In this document: piece by piece, positions 6,573-13,656 of the stretch | Layout: every line of letters starts with the position of its first letter | How positions within the stretch are numbered: the first letter of the stretch is position 1 | Assembly (NCBI GenBank): GCA_028292185.1 | Contig: JAQGMT010000023.1 | Coordinates: 1 to 15,895, forward strand | Origin: Ramlibacter sp. | GTDB lineage: Bacteria; Pseudomonadota; Gammaproteobacteria; Burkholderiales; Burkholderiaceae_C | Direction of reading: 5' to 3' | Length of the DNA: 15,895 nt | Translations under genes and position numbers: made by a program | The notes under the pieces: model-generated | Seen by the model: only the letters and a program-made list of their open reading frames with translations | Told to the model about the DNA's origin: nothing | Database searches by the model: none

Positions 6573-7598
6573 TCAGTAGAACTGGTCGAAGTGCACCTGC
6601 TCCGACGGCACCTTCGCATCGACCAGCATGCGCTGGACGGCCATCGCCATCGCGGTCGGCCCGGCGAAGTAGATTTCGAATTCAGGCAAGCGGGCGGCAA
6701 AGCGCTCCAGCGCCACTTCGTGCAGGTAGCCGACGTCGCCCGTCCAGCCTTCGGAGCTGCCGCCGGGCAGTGGAGAAATGGCCGGGTGATAAGACAAGCG
6801 CTCGCCCCAGCCAGGCAGTTCCTGCAGCAGGTCGTGGCCGCACACGTCGGCCGGCGTGCGCCCGCCGTAGAGAAAGTGCAGCTTGCGCCCGGCGAGCTGC
6901 GGCTCGGCCATCGCGCCGCGCGCAATCGACAACATGGGCGCAAGCCCCGAGCCGCCGGCCAGGCAAAGGATGTCGCGCGGCGCCTCGCGCCGAAGCCACG
7001 CCATGCCGTACGGGCCGTCGATGGCGATGCTCTGGCCCACGGTCAGATCGTCGAACAGCGCGCGAGTGCCCGCGCCCTCCGGTGTGCGCCGCACGACAAA
7101 CTCCCAGGTCTTGCCATCGGCCGGCGTGTTGCTCATGGAGTAAGCCCGCGCGCCGGTCACTCCCGGCAAGTAGGCCAGTGCGTATTGCCCTGGCTCGAAG
7201 CTGTGCGGCGCGTCGAGCACGAAGCGGAACTCGCGCATGTCGTGGGTGAGCGGCCGGCTGCGCTCGAGCACGGCCTGCAACCGTTGCGGCCGGTGCGGCG
7301 GCGCGTAGCGCTGACCCAGGCGCAGCTTGATCGTGCAGTCGGCCAGCGGCCGGGTCTGGCAACCCAGGTAGCGCTTGCGTTTGCGATCGTTCTCGGTCAG
7401 GCCGGGCGCGTCGGCCCATTGCACCTGCACGTCACCTTCGACGAGCTCGAAGCGGCAAGTGCCGCACGAGCCCACATTGCATTCATAGGGAAAGCCCAAG
7501 CCCGCACGCTGGCCGGCGCGCAGCAAGGTGTCGTCGGCCGCGCAGCCGAACGCCGCTTCGCTTCCGGCCAGCCGGACCCGGTACTCCACCGCGCTCAT
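6573..7598 (-). CDS. 2Fe-2S / FAD / NAD(P)H reductase component of an oxygenase, 341 aa
   Basis: This is an electron-transfer flavoprotein that passes reducing equivalents from NAD(P)H through FAD to a plant-type 2Fe-2S cluster and on to an oxygenase or hydroxylase. Domain order is N-terminal ferredoxin (about residues 1-90; ligands C40, C45, C48 in ECNVGSCGTC and C80 in LGCQTRP). Next is an FAD domain with ARAYSMSN (about 150-157), then an NAD domain with CLAGGSGLAPMLS and, near the C-terminus, YFAGPTAMAMAVQ. Length and order match BenC/XylZ/TphA1-type reductases. Phthalate dioxygenase reductase, by contrast, carries its 2Fe-2S domain at the C-terminus. The start ATG overlaps the IclR stop codon by four bases (ATGA), so the regulator and reductase are translated together. 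No oxygenase subunit lies in the window, so the electron acceptor must be encoded elsewhere or be one of the other proteins here. Confidence 0.92.
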   Translation of the reverse strand: MSAVEYRVRLAGSEAAFGCAADDTLLRAGQRAGLGFPYECNVGSCGTCRFELVEGDVQVQWADAPGLTENDRKRKRYLGCQTRPLADCTIKLRLGQRYAPPHRPQRLQAVLERSRPLTHDMREFRFVLDAPHSFEPGQYALAYLPGVTGARAYSMSNTPADGKTWEFVVRRTPEGAGTRALFDDLTVGQSIAIDGPYGMAWLRREAPRDILCLAGGSGLAPMLSIARGAMAEPQLAGRKLHFLYGGRTPADVCGHDLLQELPGWGERLSYHPAISPLPGGSSEGWTGDVGYLHEVALERFAARLPEFEIYFAGPTAMAMAVQRMLVDAKVPSEQVHFDQFY

Positions 7599-8440
7599 GA
7601 CCGCGAGGGCCGATCGCCGTGAACCATCGTCAACGACGGCACCTTGTAGCCCATGCGGGTGGAAATCCCGGCGGCGGTGGTGATGACCTGTGGCACCAGC
7701 CGGCGCAGTTCTTTTTTCGTCAAACGCTGGATCGGCCCGGCGAGCCCGACCGCGGCGATCGCCTTGCCGGAAATGTCGCGGATCGGCGCGGCCACGCTGC
7801 GCATCCCGATCTCGCTTTCTTCGTCGTCGGTGGCATAGCCGCTCGCACGAACCTCGTCCAGCATGGCGCGCAGCACCTTCGGGTTGGTCGTGGTTTTCGG
7901 CGTGCGCTGGACCATGTCTTCCTTCAACACGGAGGCTGTCAGCTCGGGATCATTGAACGCGAGCAGGACGCGTCCTTCGCTGGTGCAGAACGCGGGCTTG
8001 CGCGTGCCGATGTAGGAACGCGTGCCGATCGCCTGCGCGCTCTCCATGTTGTGCAAGTACATGATCGATGTGTCGTCGAGGATGGCCAGGTGCACCGTCT
8101 CCTGCGTCTGGTCGCGCAGCGCCGTGAGCAGCGAGAGCGCCTGGTGCGACACGTCCATTCGCTGGCGCACGAGCGCACCCAGCGAGAACAGCGACAGTCC
8201 GAGCCGATAGCGGCCGTTTTGCGGATTCTGTTCCAGGAAACTTTCGCTGGCGAGCGTCACCGCGAGGCGGTGCACGGTGCTTTTTGCAAGCCCGAGCCGT
8301 TGCGCGATGCTGCTGATCCCGAGCTCGGGCTCGCTGTGCGAAAACACCTTGAGCACGCGCAATGCCGAAGCCACCGAGGACAGGCGCCCGCTCGCGGACT
8401 TCACCTCCGGCACCGGGGCCGGCTTCACTTTTGCATCCAT
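7595..8440 (-). CDS. IclR-family transcriptional regulator, 281 aa
   Basis: This is a DNA-binding regulator of the IclR family, which often controls aromatic-acid catabolism and usually represses its own gene. A Lys/Pro-rich leader (1-20) precedes a winged helix-turn-helix (about 21-90) with GISSIAQRLGLAKSTVHRL at 41-59. The C-terminal effector domain (about 100-265) shows SEGRVLLAF, GYATDDEESEIGMRSVAAPI and AAVGLAGP, all typical of the family. The start ATG at 8440 has no strong ribosome site. It is the first gene of the minus-strand run down to 726 and overlaps the reductase gene by four bases. Directly upstream, an inverted repeat lies between possible -35 and -10 elements, which fits self-repression. 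The effector is unknown; a cluster substrate or intermediate is the natural guess. Confidence 0.94.
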   Translation of the reverse strand: MDAKVKPAPVPEVKSASGRLSSVASALRVLKVFSHSEPELGISSIAQRLGLAKSTVHRLAVTLASESFLEQNPQNGRYRLGLSLFSLGALVRQRMDVSHQALSLLTALRDQTQETVHLAILDDTSIMYLHNMESAQAIGTRSYIGTRKPAFCTSEGRVLLAFNDPELTASVLKEDMVQRTPKTTTNPKVLRAMLDEVRASGYATDDEESEIGMRSVAAPIRDISGKAIAAVGLAGPIQRLTKKELRRLVPQVITTAAGISTRMGYKVPSLTMVHGDRPSRS

Positions 8441-8465
8441 GGACGAGATGGTACCGGAGTTTTCT

Positions 8466-8492
8466 TTTATATGGAACCCCGTTCCCTATCAA
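8466..8492 (-). promoter_or_regulatory. Possible sigma-70 promoter of the IclR-led operon
   Basis: Read on the minus strand, TTGATA (8487-8492) and TATAAA (8466-8471) resemble -35 and -10 hexamers. They are 15 bases apart, slightly short of the ideal 17. The -10 lies about 25 bases ahead of the IclR start codon. The spacer is filled by the palindrome GGAAC-GGG-GTTCC, so a bound regulator would block polymerase. The A/T-rich patch stands out in otherwise GC-rich sequence. Confidence 0.5.
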
Positions 8493-8497
8493 GGAAC
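8473..8497. promoter_or_regulatory. Candidate IclR-type operator with three half-sites
   Basis: Three copies of the same five-base half-site are stacked: GGAAC (8473-8477), GTTCC (8481-8485) and GGAAC (8493-8497). They form the inverted repeats GGAAC-N3-GTTCC and GTTCC-N7-GGAAC; the latter extends to a perfect 8-bp stem CCCGTTCC / GGAACGGG (8478-8485 and 8493-8500). IclR-family proteins bind short palindromes often built on TTCC/GGAA halves. The position over the putative promoter of the iclR-type gene supports self-regulation. Which pair is bound cannot be told from sequence. Confidence 0.6.
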
Positions 8498-8499
8498 GG

Positions 8500-8518
8500 G
8501 CGCCCAATTCTGGGGCGC
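8500..8518 (-). terminator. Weak stem-loop after the methyltransferase-like gene
   Basis: GCGCCC and GGGCGC form a perfect 6-bp stem around a 7-base loop, just past the stop codon at 8529. No T-run follows on the minus strand, so an ordinary intrinsic terminator is not convincing. It may be a transcript-end structure, or chance in GC-rich DNA. Confidence 0.25.
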
Positions 8519-8528
8519 AGCGCCGGGC

Positions 8529-9014
8529 TCAATACACGCCCGGCACCCAACGTTTTACACGCGCGCAATACGCGAAGTAAGCAGGCCCGAACAATTGCGC
8601 CAGGTGAGCCTCGTCGCTTCTTGCCCGGCGGTCGAACCAGAAGCAATGCGCGATGAACACGAGCCACGCCGGCCACGAGAACATGAGGGCGAGACCCACG
8701 AAAAAGATCAGGTGCCCCAGGTACATTGGGTTGCGCGCGAAGCGATACGGCCCGGCCGTCACCAGCCGTTCAGGCGGGTTCGACAGGCCTGGCCCGCCAC
8801 CGCCGAGCTCGGTGCGAAAGCGGCCCACCCACCAGTACTGCCCATAGCCCCAGGCGAGCAGCGGAACGCCCCAGAAATCGATATTGGGCCAGCCACCGTC
8901 GAGGGCCGCATTCACCAGCAGCAACACTGCCGGCCAGAGGATGAACGTGCGATTGGAGGTGCTCTTGAACCAGCGGCGCAGTGACCGGCGCCCGGTCATC
9001 GGCGCGCGGCCCAT
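8529..9014 (-). CDS. Isoprenylcysteine carboxyl methyltransferase (ICMT/PEMT)-like membrane protein, 161 aa
   Basis: This is a small integral membrane protein of the ICMT/phospholipid-methyltransferase superfamily, whose members use S-adenosylmethionine. It has three or four hydrophobic helices. The conserved C-terminal half contains VTAGPYRFARNPMYLGHL, followed by EAHLAQLFGPAYFAYCARV and RWVPG, which match the SAM-binding signature seen in many bacterial homologues. Bacteria make no prenylated CAAX proteins of the eukaryotic kind, so the methyl acceptor is unknown; homologues are often uncharacterised. The ATG at 9014 lies four bases after the MFS stop. An internal ATG at 8999 is an alternative, and neither has a strong ribosome site. 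It is the last gene of the run that begins with the solute-binding proteins. Confidence 0.85.
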   Translation of the reverse strand: MGRAPMTGRRSLRRWFKSTSNRTFILWPAVLLLVNAALDGGWPNIDFWGVPLLAWGYGQYWWVGRFRTELGGGGPGLSNPPERLVTAGPYRFARNPMYLGHLIFFVGLALMFSWPAWLVFIAHCFWFDRRARSDEAHLAQLFGPAYFAYCARVKRWVPGVY

Positions 9015-9018
9015 AGGC

Positions 9019-10308
9019 TCATTCCCGCTCGGGCTGCGTGTGCGGCATGAACACGATCAGCACGTTCGCGCAGACGATGGTGCCCGCCAGGAAATAGAAC
9101 GTGGCGCTGAGCCCGAAGCGGTCGGCGATCAGACCGCCGATCAGCGGCGCTACGGACGAGCCGAGCGATTGCGCGCCGAACAGGATGCCGATGCTGCTGC
9201 CGCCCATGTTCTTGGGCGTCGACTCCAGCAACCAAGCCTGCAGAACCGGCCGCAAGGCGTACAGCACGAAGCCCAGCACCGCGATGAAGGCGATGAACAT
9301 CGGCGACTTGCCCGCGAACGCCATGAACACCAGGACGACCGCCGTCATGGCCATGCTGGACATCACCACGCTGCGGCGGCCCATCCGGTCCGACAAGTGC
9401 CCGGCGACGGGCGCGGCGGCCAAGCCCGCCGCCTGCAGCGCGAACATCGAGGCGCCGACGAGCATGATCGAATAGCCCAGTTCGCGCGCCAGGTACAGGG
9501 GCAGGAAGGTGAGCAGCGCATTCTGCGTCATCGAACGGAAGGCGCCGCTCGTGGACAGCAGCATCAGGCTGCGGTTGCGCAAGAGCTGGCGCAGGTTGCG
9601 GCCGTATTCGCGCAGCGACTGGCCCGCGGACTCGCCCGCGGGCTCTTCTCCAGCCACGGCCCGCTTCTTCTTCGGCCCGAGCTGCAGGGTGCCCAGGAAC
9701 ACCAGCAGCAAGACCGACATCACGAGCCCCGGCACGACGTTCATCACCACCACCTGGCGCCACGTGAACACCGCCAGCAGCGCACCGATCACCAGCGGCG
9801 CGATCGCGTCACCGGCGTTGCCGCCCATGCCATGCAGCGACAGCACCAGTCCCTTGCGGTCGGGATAGCGGCGCGCCAGGGTCGGAATGGCCGTGGGGTG
9901 CCACAAGCTGTTGCCGATGCCCACCATCATCACGCACATCAGCAGCAACACGTAGCTGTGCGAAAAGCCCATCAGCAGGTACGGAAAGCCCACCCAGAAC
10001 AGCGACACCGCCATCAGCAGGCCCTTGCGCCCCACGGTGTCGACCAGCACGCCGCCGGGCACGTTCGCCACCGCGCCGGCCAGGTACTGGCAGGTCATGA
10101 TCAGCCCGATCTGGCTGAACGACAGGCCGAGCTCCGCGCCGATGATCGGCAACAGCAGATAGAAAGTGGCCGGGTACCAGTGGGTCAGCGAGTGCCCCAG
10201 CGAGATCAGCCAGACCTCCTTGAACGACTTTGCCGTCGCTGCATCGGCCGGGCCCGGCGCTGTGGTTCCGGATGCACCCGCCGCAGCGGTGGTGAAGCTA
10301 CTTCTCAT
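9019..10308 (-). CDS. MFS transporter, fosmidomycin-resistance (Fsr)-like, 429 aa
   Basis: This is a twelve-helix major facilitator. After a disordered Ala/Thr-rich N-terminus of about 27 residues comes SLGHSLTHWYPATFYLLLPII, which resembles helix 1 of Fsr-type exporters. The loop 2-3 motif appears as GGVLVDTVGRKG, and its counterpart in the second half as GHLSDRMGRRS. A long charged central loop (LGPKKKRAVAGEEPAGES and beyond) separates the two six-helix halves. Fsr members export fosmidomycin or other small acids, but substrate specificity in this branch is poorly defined. AAGGA lies nine bases ahead of the ATG at 10308, and the gene starts 18 bases after the third solute-binding gene. Placement in the catabolic run suggests movement of a pathway substrate or toxic intermediate; this is inference. 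Confidence 0.9.
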   Translation of the reverse strand: MRSSFTTAAAGASGTTAPGPADAATAKSFKEVWLISLGHSLTHWYPATFYLLLPIIGAELGLSFSQIGLIMTCQYLAGAVANVPGGVLVDTVGRKGLLMAVSLFWVGFPYLLMGFSHSYVLLLMCVMMVGIGNSLWHPTAIPTLARRYPDRKGLVLSLHGMGGNAGDAIAPLVIGALLAVFTWRQVVVMNVVPGLVMSVLLLVFLGTLQLGPKKKRAVAGEEPAGESAGQSLREYGRNLRQLLRNRSLMLLSTSGAFRSMTQNALLTFLPLYLARELGYSIMLVGASMFALQAAGLAAAPVAGHLSDRMGRRSVVMSSMAMTAVVLVFMAFAGKSPMFIAFIAVLGFVLYALRPVLQAWLLESTPKNMGGSSIGILFGAQSLGSSVAPLIGGLIADRFGLSATFYFLAGTIVCANVLIVFMPHTQPERE

Positions 10309-10326
10309 CGACTGTCATCCTTGATT

Positions 10327-11379
10327 TCATCGCGGGCCGCTTGAGCGGCCTGCGCGCTTGAGCACCGTCTCATCGAACATCGCACCCCATTTATCGGCGT
10401 CGTCGAGCGAGCCGGCCGGATCGGTGATCACTATCTTGACACCCTTGAGGGGCGACGTCACCTTGGTATTGCTCGGTACGTAGTCGATGGTGGTCATCAA
10501 CTGCTGCGCATCCGTCAACATGTATTCGTGAAACAGCAGCCCCGCAGCCGGATGCGGCGACTGGCGCGCCACGCCCACGGCGTTGGAGCGGGCGAACGCC
10601 GGCTCGAGCGCGAACCAGTCGATGGGCGCGCCCTTTCGCTTGGCCTGCTCGGGCATGTAGTTATAGACCGTCAGGGCCAAAGGCACTTCGCCGGAGACCA
10701 CCATGTTGGTCAGCAAGGTGTGGCCCTTGTGCGGCGCAATCCCATTGCGGGCCACCAGGTCCTGGAAAAACTTCAGCCCTTTTTCCTTGCCGCCCATGAC
10801 GTCCATGACGGAGGCGAACCAGTCCTCGTCCTTGGCCTCGATGCCCAGCTTGCCCTTCCACTTGGGATCGAGCAGGTCCTGGTACGTCCTGGGCAGGTCG
10901 GCCTTCTTGATCAGGTTGGTGTTGTAGGCCTGGACCCAGACCGACAACAGCGTCGCGGCCCACATGCGGTGCTTGGGCACAGCGCCGGCGACCAGGTCGC
11001 GATACGCCGGCGAGTTGACCGGCTGCAGCACTTTCTCGCGCGCCAGGGCTTCCATCTCGGGAGATCCGAAATGGACCACATCGACTTCATGCCGGTTCGC
11101 CTTCGCTTCCACCAACGTGCGCTGCAGCACCTTGTCGGTGCCGGCGCGCCAGACATTCACCTTGATGCCGTACTTGGACTCGAACGGCTTGATCAGCGTC
11201 GGCAGGTCTTTCTCGGCGATGGTCGTGTAGAGCGTGAGCGTGCCTTCCTTCTTCGCCGCCGCGACGATCTTGTCCATGCGGTCCGCGCCTTCGTAAGTGG
11301 CCAGGGAGCCCTGGGCCGCCGCAGTGCCGGCTGTCGCCAGCGCAGCCACCGACAAGAGCATGTTCAACCACGATGTCAT
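10327..11379 (-). CDS. ABC transporter solute-binding protein, paralogue 1, 350 aa
   Basis: This is a periplasmic binding protein of the extracellular solute-binding family often annotated as Fe3+-type. The Sec signal peptide occupies about residues 1-22 (ending AGTAAAQ). The mature protein opens with YEGADRMDKIVAAAKKEGTL and YTT, then KPFESKYGIKVNVWRAG. Later come YQDLLDPKWKGKLGIEAKD, HKGHTLLTNMV and LTVYNYMPEQ. It clearly shares its framework with the next two genes upstream, so the three arose by tandem duplication. The pair of adjacent tyrosines that binds iron in FbpA is not evident, and an organic anion ligand is as likely as iron. The start has GGGAG eight bases ahead. No permease or ATPase gene is in the window. 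The gap to the preceding paralogue is 22 bases. Confidence 0.9.
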   Translation of the reverse strand: MTSWLNMLLSVAALATAGTAAAQGSLATYEGADRMDKIVAAAKKEGTLTLYTTIAEKDLPTLIKPFESKYGIKVNVWRAGTDKVLQRTLVEAKANRHEVDVVHFGSPEMEALAREKVLQPVNSPAYRDLVAGAVPKHRMWAATLLSVWVQAYNTNLIKKADLPRTYQDLLDPKWKGKLGIEAKDEDWFASVMDVMGGKEKGLKFFQDLVARNGIAPHKGHTLLTNMVVSGEVPLALTVYNYMPEQAKRKGAPIDWFALEPAFARSNAVGVARQSPHPAAGLLFHEYMLTDAQQLMTTIDYVPSNTKVTSPLKGVKIVITDPAGSLDDADKWGAMFDETVLKRAGRSSGPR

Positions 11380-11401
11380 GAGGCTGCTCCCGGCAACGAA
11401 C

Positions 11402-12463
11402 TCAGCGCGCCTTGACGGCGAAGATTTCCTGGTACAGGTTGGTCCACTTGTCGCCCGCGTCCAGCATCATCGCGGCGTCGACGAACTTCATCGGCTGCTT
11501 GGCCATTGTGCTCGGCACCTTGGTGTTGGTGGGGACGAAATCGCGGCTGGCGAGGATCTTCTGGCCTTCTTCGCCGATCTCGAATTCGTAGAACAGCAGG
11601 GCGGCGTGCGGATGCGGCGCCTGGCGCGCGACGCCCACGCCGTTGGGCCGGGCGATGGCCGGGCCGATGGACAACCAGTCGATCGGCGCGCCCTTCTGCC
11701 TGAGCTGCTCCACCTTGTAGTTGTAGACCGTCAACGCAAACGGCACCTCGCCCGATTGGACCAGCTGCGTCAACAGCGTGTGCCCCTTGCGCACCGACAT
11801 GCCGTTGCGGGCCACGACGTCCTTGAACAGCTTGACGGCCTGAGGCTCGCCGAGGATCTGGGCGACGCCCGCCAGCCAATCCTGGTCTTCCTGTTCGATT
11901 CCCAGGCGCCCTTTCCAGCGTGGGTCCAGCAGGTCTTGCCAGGTCTTGGGCAACTCTTCCTTCTTCACGGCCTTGGTGTTGTAGCCCTGAACGAAGACGT
12001 TCAGCCGCGTGCCGACCCACTCGCCGTGCGGGTGCAGGGCCTCGGGCATCAGGTTGGCGTGACTCGGCGACTTGATCGCCTGGAAAATCTTTTCGCGATG
12101 CAGGGATTCGAGTTCGGGACCGTTGGTCTCGACGACGTCGAGCGTGAAACGGTTCGCGCGCGCCTCGGTGACGGCGCGCTGCAGGACCTTTTCGGATCCG
12201 GCGCGCCAGACTTCGGTCTTGACGCTGTACTTCTTCTCGAAGGCCGCAAGCAGCGGCCCCATGTCGTCGCTTTGCGCGGAGGTGTAGATGCTCAGCGCAC
12301 CTTCCTTCTTCGCCCCGTCGATCAGCTTTTGCATCCGGTCGGCGCCGGTGTACTGGGCCAGGTCGGCCATGGGGCCCTTGGCTTGCTGCGAGAACGAACG
12401 CCCGGGCAAGGTGAGCGCGCCGGCGGAGGCCAGCAGCAGGCGGTGAAATTCTCTCTTGTTCAT
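11402..12463 (-). CDS. ABC transporter solute-binding protein, paralogue 2, 353 aa
   Basis: This is the middle member of the three tandem paralogues. Its export signal, MNKREFHRLLLASAGALTLPG, has a Lys-Arg pair before a hydrophobic stretch, which resembles a weak twin-arginine signal, whereas paralogue 1 has a plain Sec signal. Shared framework includes YTGADRMQKLIDGAKKEGAL, FEKKYSVKTEVWRAGSEKVL, WQDLLDPRWKGRLGIEQED, KGHTLLTQLVQSGEVPFA and LTVYNYKVEQLRQKGAPIDW. The ligand-contact stretch VYNY is like paralogue 1 and unlike paralogue 3 (IYNH). The ATG at 12463 has no strong ribosome site. The gene is spaced 43 bases from paralogue 3 and 22 bases from paralogue 1. Its function is a high-affinity receptor for an unknown solute. 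Confidence 0.9.
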   Translation of the reverse strand: MNKREFHRLLLASAGALTLPGRSFSQQAKGPMADLAQYTGADRMQKLIDGAKKEGALSIYTSAQSDDMGPLLAAFEKKYSVKTEVWRAGSEKVLQRAVTEARANRFTLDVVETNGPELESLHREKIFQAIKSPSHANLMPEALHPHGEWVGTRLNVFVQGYNTKAVKKEELPKTWQDLLDPRWKGRLGIEQEDQDWLAGVAQILGEPQAVKLFKDVVARNGMSVRKGHTLLTQLVQSGEVPFALTVYNYKVEQLRQKGAPIDWLSIGPAIARPNGVGVARQAPHPHAALLFYEFEIGEEGQKILASRDFVPTNTKVPSTMAKQPMKFVDAAMMLDAGDKWTNLYQEIFAVKAR

Positions 12464-12506
12464 GATGGTTTGGATGTGGTGTGGGCGTCGGGACGTTCAG
12501 GCCGTC

Positions 12507-13595
12507 TCACTCGCCTTCTTTCTTGACTTTGGCGCCGCCGAGGAACAACTCGGACCAGAGCTTGTCCCATTTGTCGGCCTCGTCGAGCGTAATCACGGGG
12601 TCGATCATTTCGAACGGAAATTTATTGAGCGGTGTATCTACAGCGCGGCTGGCAGGCACCCGGTTGACTTCCTTGATGAGTGTTTGCCCTTGAGGCGAAA
12701 GCATGAAGTCGGCAAACAGCAGCGCGGCGTGGGGATTGGGTGCCCGGGCCGCGACGCCCACGGCGTTGGGCCGGCCGAACGTCGGCGTGAGCGGTGTCCA
12801 CTTGACCGGCGCTCCGCGCAGCGCCATTTTCTCGACGTTGTGGTTGTAGATGGTGGCGGCCATCGGTACTTCGCCGGAGGACAGCAGCTCGGCCATCAAG
12901 GTATGGCCGCTGCGCATCTGCGGTTTCATGGCCGCCAGCTTGCGGAAGAACGCAATGCCCTTTTCTTCGCCCATGGACTTCACCATCGCGCCGAACCAGT
13001 CGGTGTCGCCCGCTTCGAGGCCGACCTTGCCCGCAAAGCGCGGGTTGAGCAGGTCGAGGTAGCTCTTGGGCGCGTCTTCCGGCTTGATTGCCTTGGTGTT
13101 GTAGCCGAGCACGAAGAAGTTGAAGCGATCGGCGATCCAGAGCCGATGTTTTGGAAATGCCGCCGGCGGCAAGTCCTTGAAATGCGGGCTGAAGAACTCG
13201 GCCAGCAGCTTCTCGCGCGCCAGGGCTTCCATCTCCGGCCCGTTGGTCTCGAGCACGTCGCACAAATGGCGGCCTGCCCGCGCCTCGGTGACGGCGCGTT
13301 GAAGCACTTTTTCGGAGCTGGCGCGCCACAGCGAAGTCTTGATCCCGTACTTCTTTTCGAACGCCTGGGTGATGGGACCCGAGTCGCGCGTGTTGAGCGA
13401 CGTGTAGATGCTGACCGCGCCTTCTTTCTTCGCGCCCTCGACCAGCTTGGCTTCGCGGTCGGCGCCCTTGTAGAGATAGAACTCGCGATTGCGCGCCGCC
13501 GCGTCCTGGCTCCAGGCGCCTGGCGCCACAACCATGGCAAGCGATGCGGCCACCAGCTGGCGCCGAACGGGATTCACGGCCGGAGCCTGGGTCAT
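12507..13595 (-). CDS. ABC transporter solute-binding protein, paralogue 3, 362 aa
   Basis: This is the first gene of the solute-receptor run. The signal MTQAPAVNPVRRQLVAASLA contains Arg-Arg before a hydrophobic core that ends near PGAWSQ, so Tat export is possible. Family framework includes YKGADREAKLVEGAKKEGAV, FEKKYGIKTSLWRASSEKVL, YLDLLNPRFAGKVGLEAGD and RSGHTLMAELLSSGEVPMA. It departs from its paralogues in the probable ligand pocket (ATIYNHNVEKMALRGAPVKW) and ends in a basic tail (KVKKEGE), so it may bind a different solute. The start at 13595 has GGAAG a short distance ahead. The frame runs on to 13724, but that part would span the upstream terminator and the porin end. Because the terminator is only 18 bases upstream, expression probably depends on read-through. 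Confidence 0.9.
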   Translation of the reverse strand: MTQAPAVNPVRRQLVAASLAMVVAPGAWSQDAAARNREFYLYKGADREAKLVEGAKKEGAVSIYTSLNTRDSGPITQAFEKKYGIKTSLWRASSEKVLQRAVTEARAGRHLCDVLETNGPEMEALAREKLLAEFFSPHFKDLPPAAFPKHRLWIADRFNFFVLGYNTKAIKPEDAPKSYLDLLNPRFAGKVGLEAGDTDWFGAMVKSMGEEKGIAFFRKLAAMKPQMRSGHTLMAELLSSGEVPMAATIYNHNVEKMALRGAPVKWTPLTPTFGRPNAVGVAARAPNPHAALLFADFMLSPQGQTLIKEVNRVPASRAVDTPLNKFPFEMIDPVITLDEADKWDKLWSELFLGGAKVKKEGE

Positions 13596-13613
13596 GTAGG
13601 TCTTCCGCAAATG

Positions 13614-13648
13614 AAAAAGCGGCCGGGCGCGGATGCACCCGGCCGCTT
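13614..13648 (-). terminator. Strong intrinsic terminator after the porin gene
   Basis: On the minus strand an 11-bp perfect GC-rich stem (AAGCGGCCGGG / CCCGGCCGCTT, at 13617-13627 and 13638-13648) with a 10-base loop is followed by five T residues (13614-13618). It lies nine bases past the porin stop codon and 18 bases before the start of the next gene. This is a textbook Rho-independent terminator, and its short distance to the next ribosome site suggests partial read-through. Confidence 0.88.
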
Positions 13649-13656
13649 CGCGGATT

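Noticed and set aside
6524..6943. 140-residue N-terminal extension of the decarboxylase-like frame
   Set aside because: It lies over the reductase gene in another frame and is Arg/Ala-rich. The conserved Pht5-type N-terminus begins at 6523.
10327..13595. Assigning the three receptors as iron (FbpA) transport
   Set aside because: The adjacent iron-binding tyrosines typical of FbpA are not evident, and no iron-uptake genes or Fur-like box were seen.
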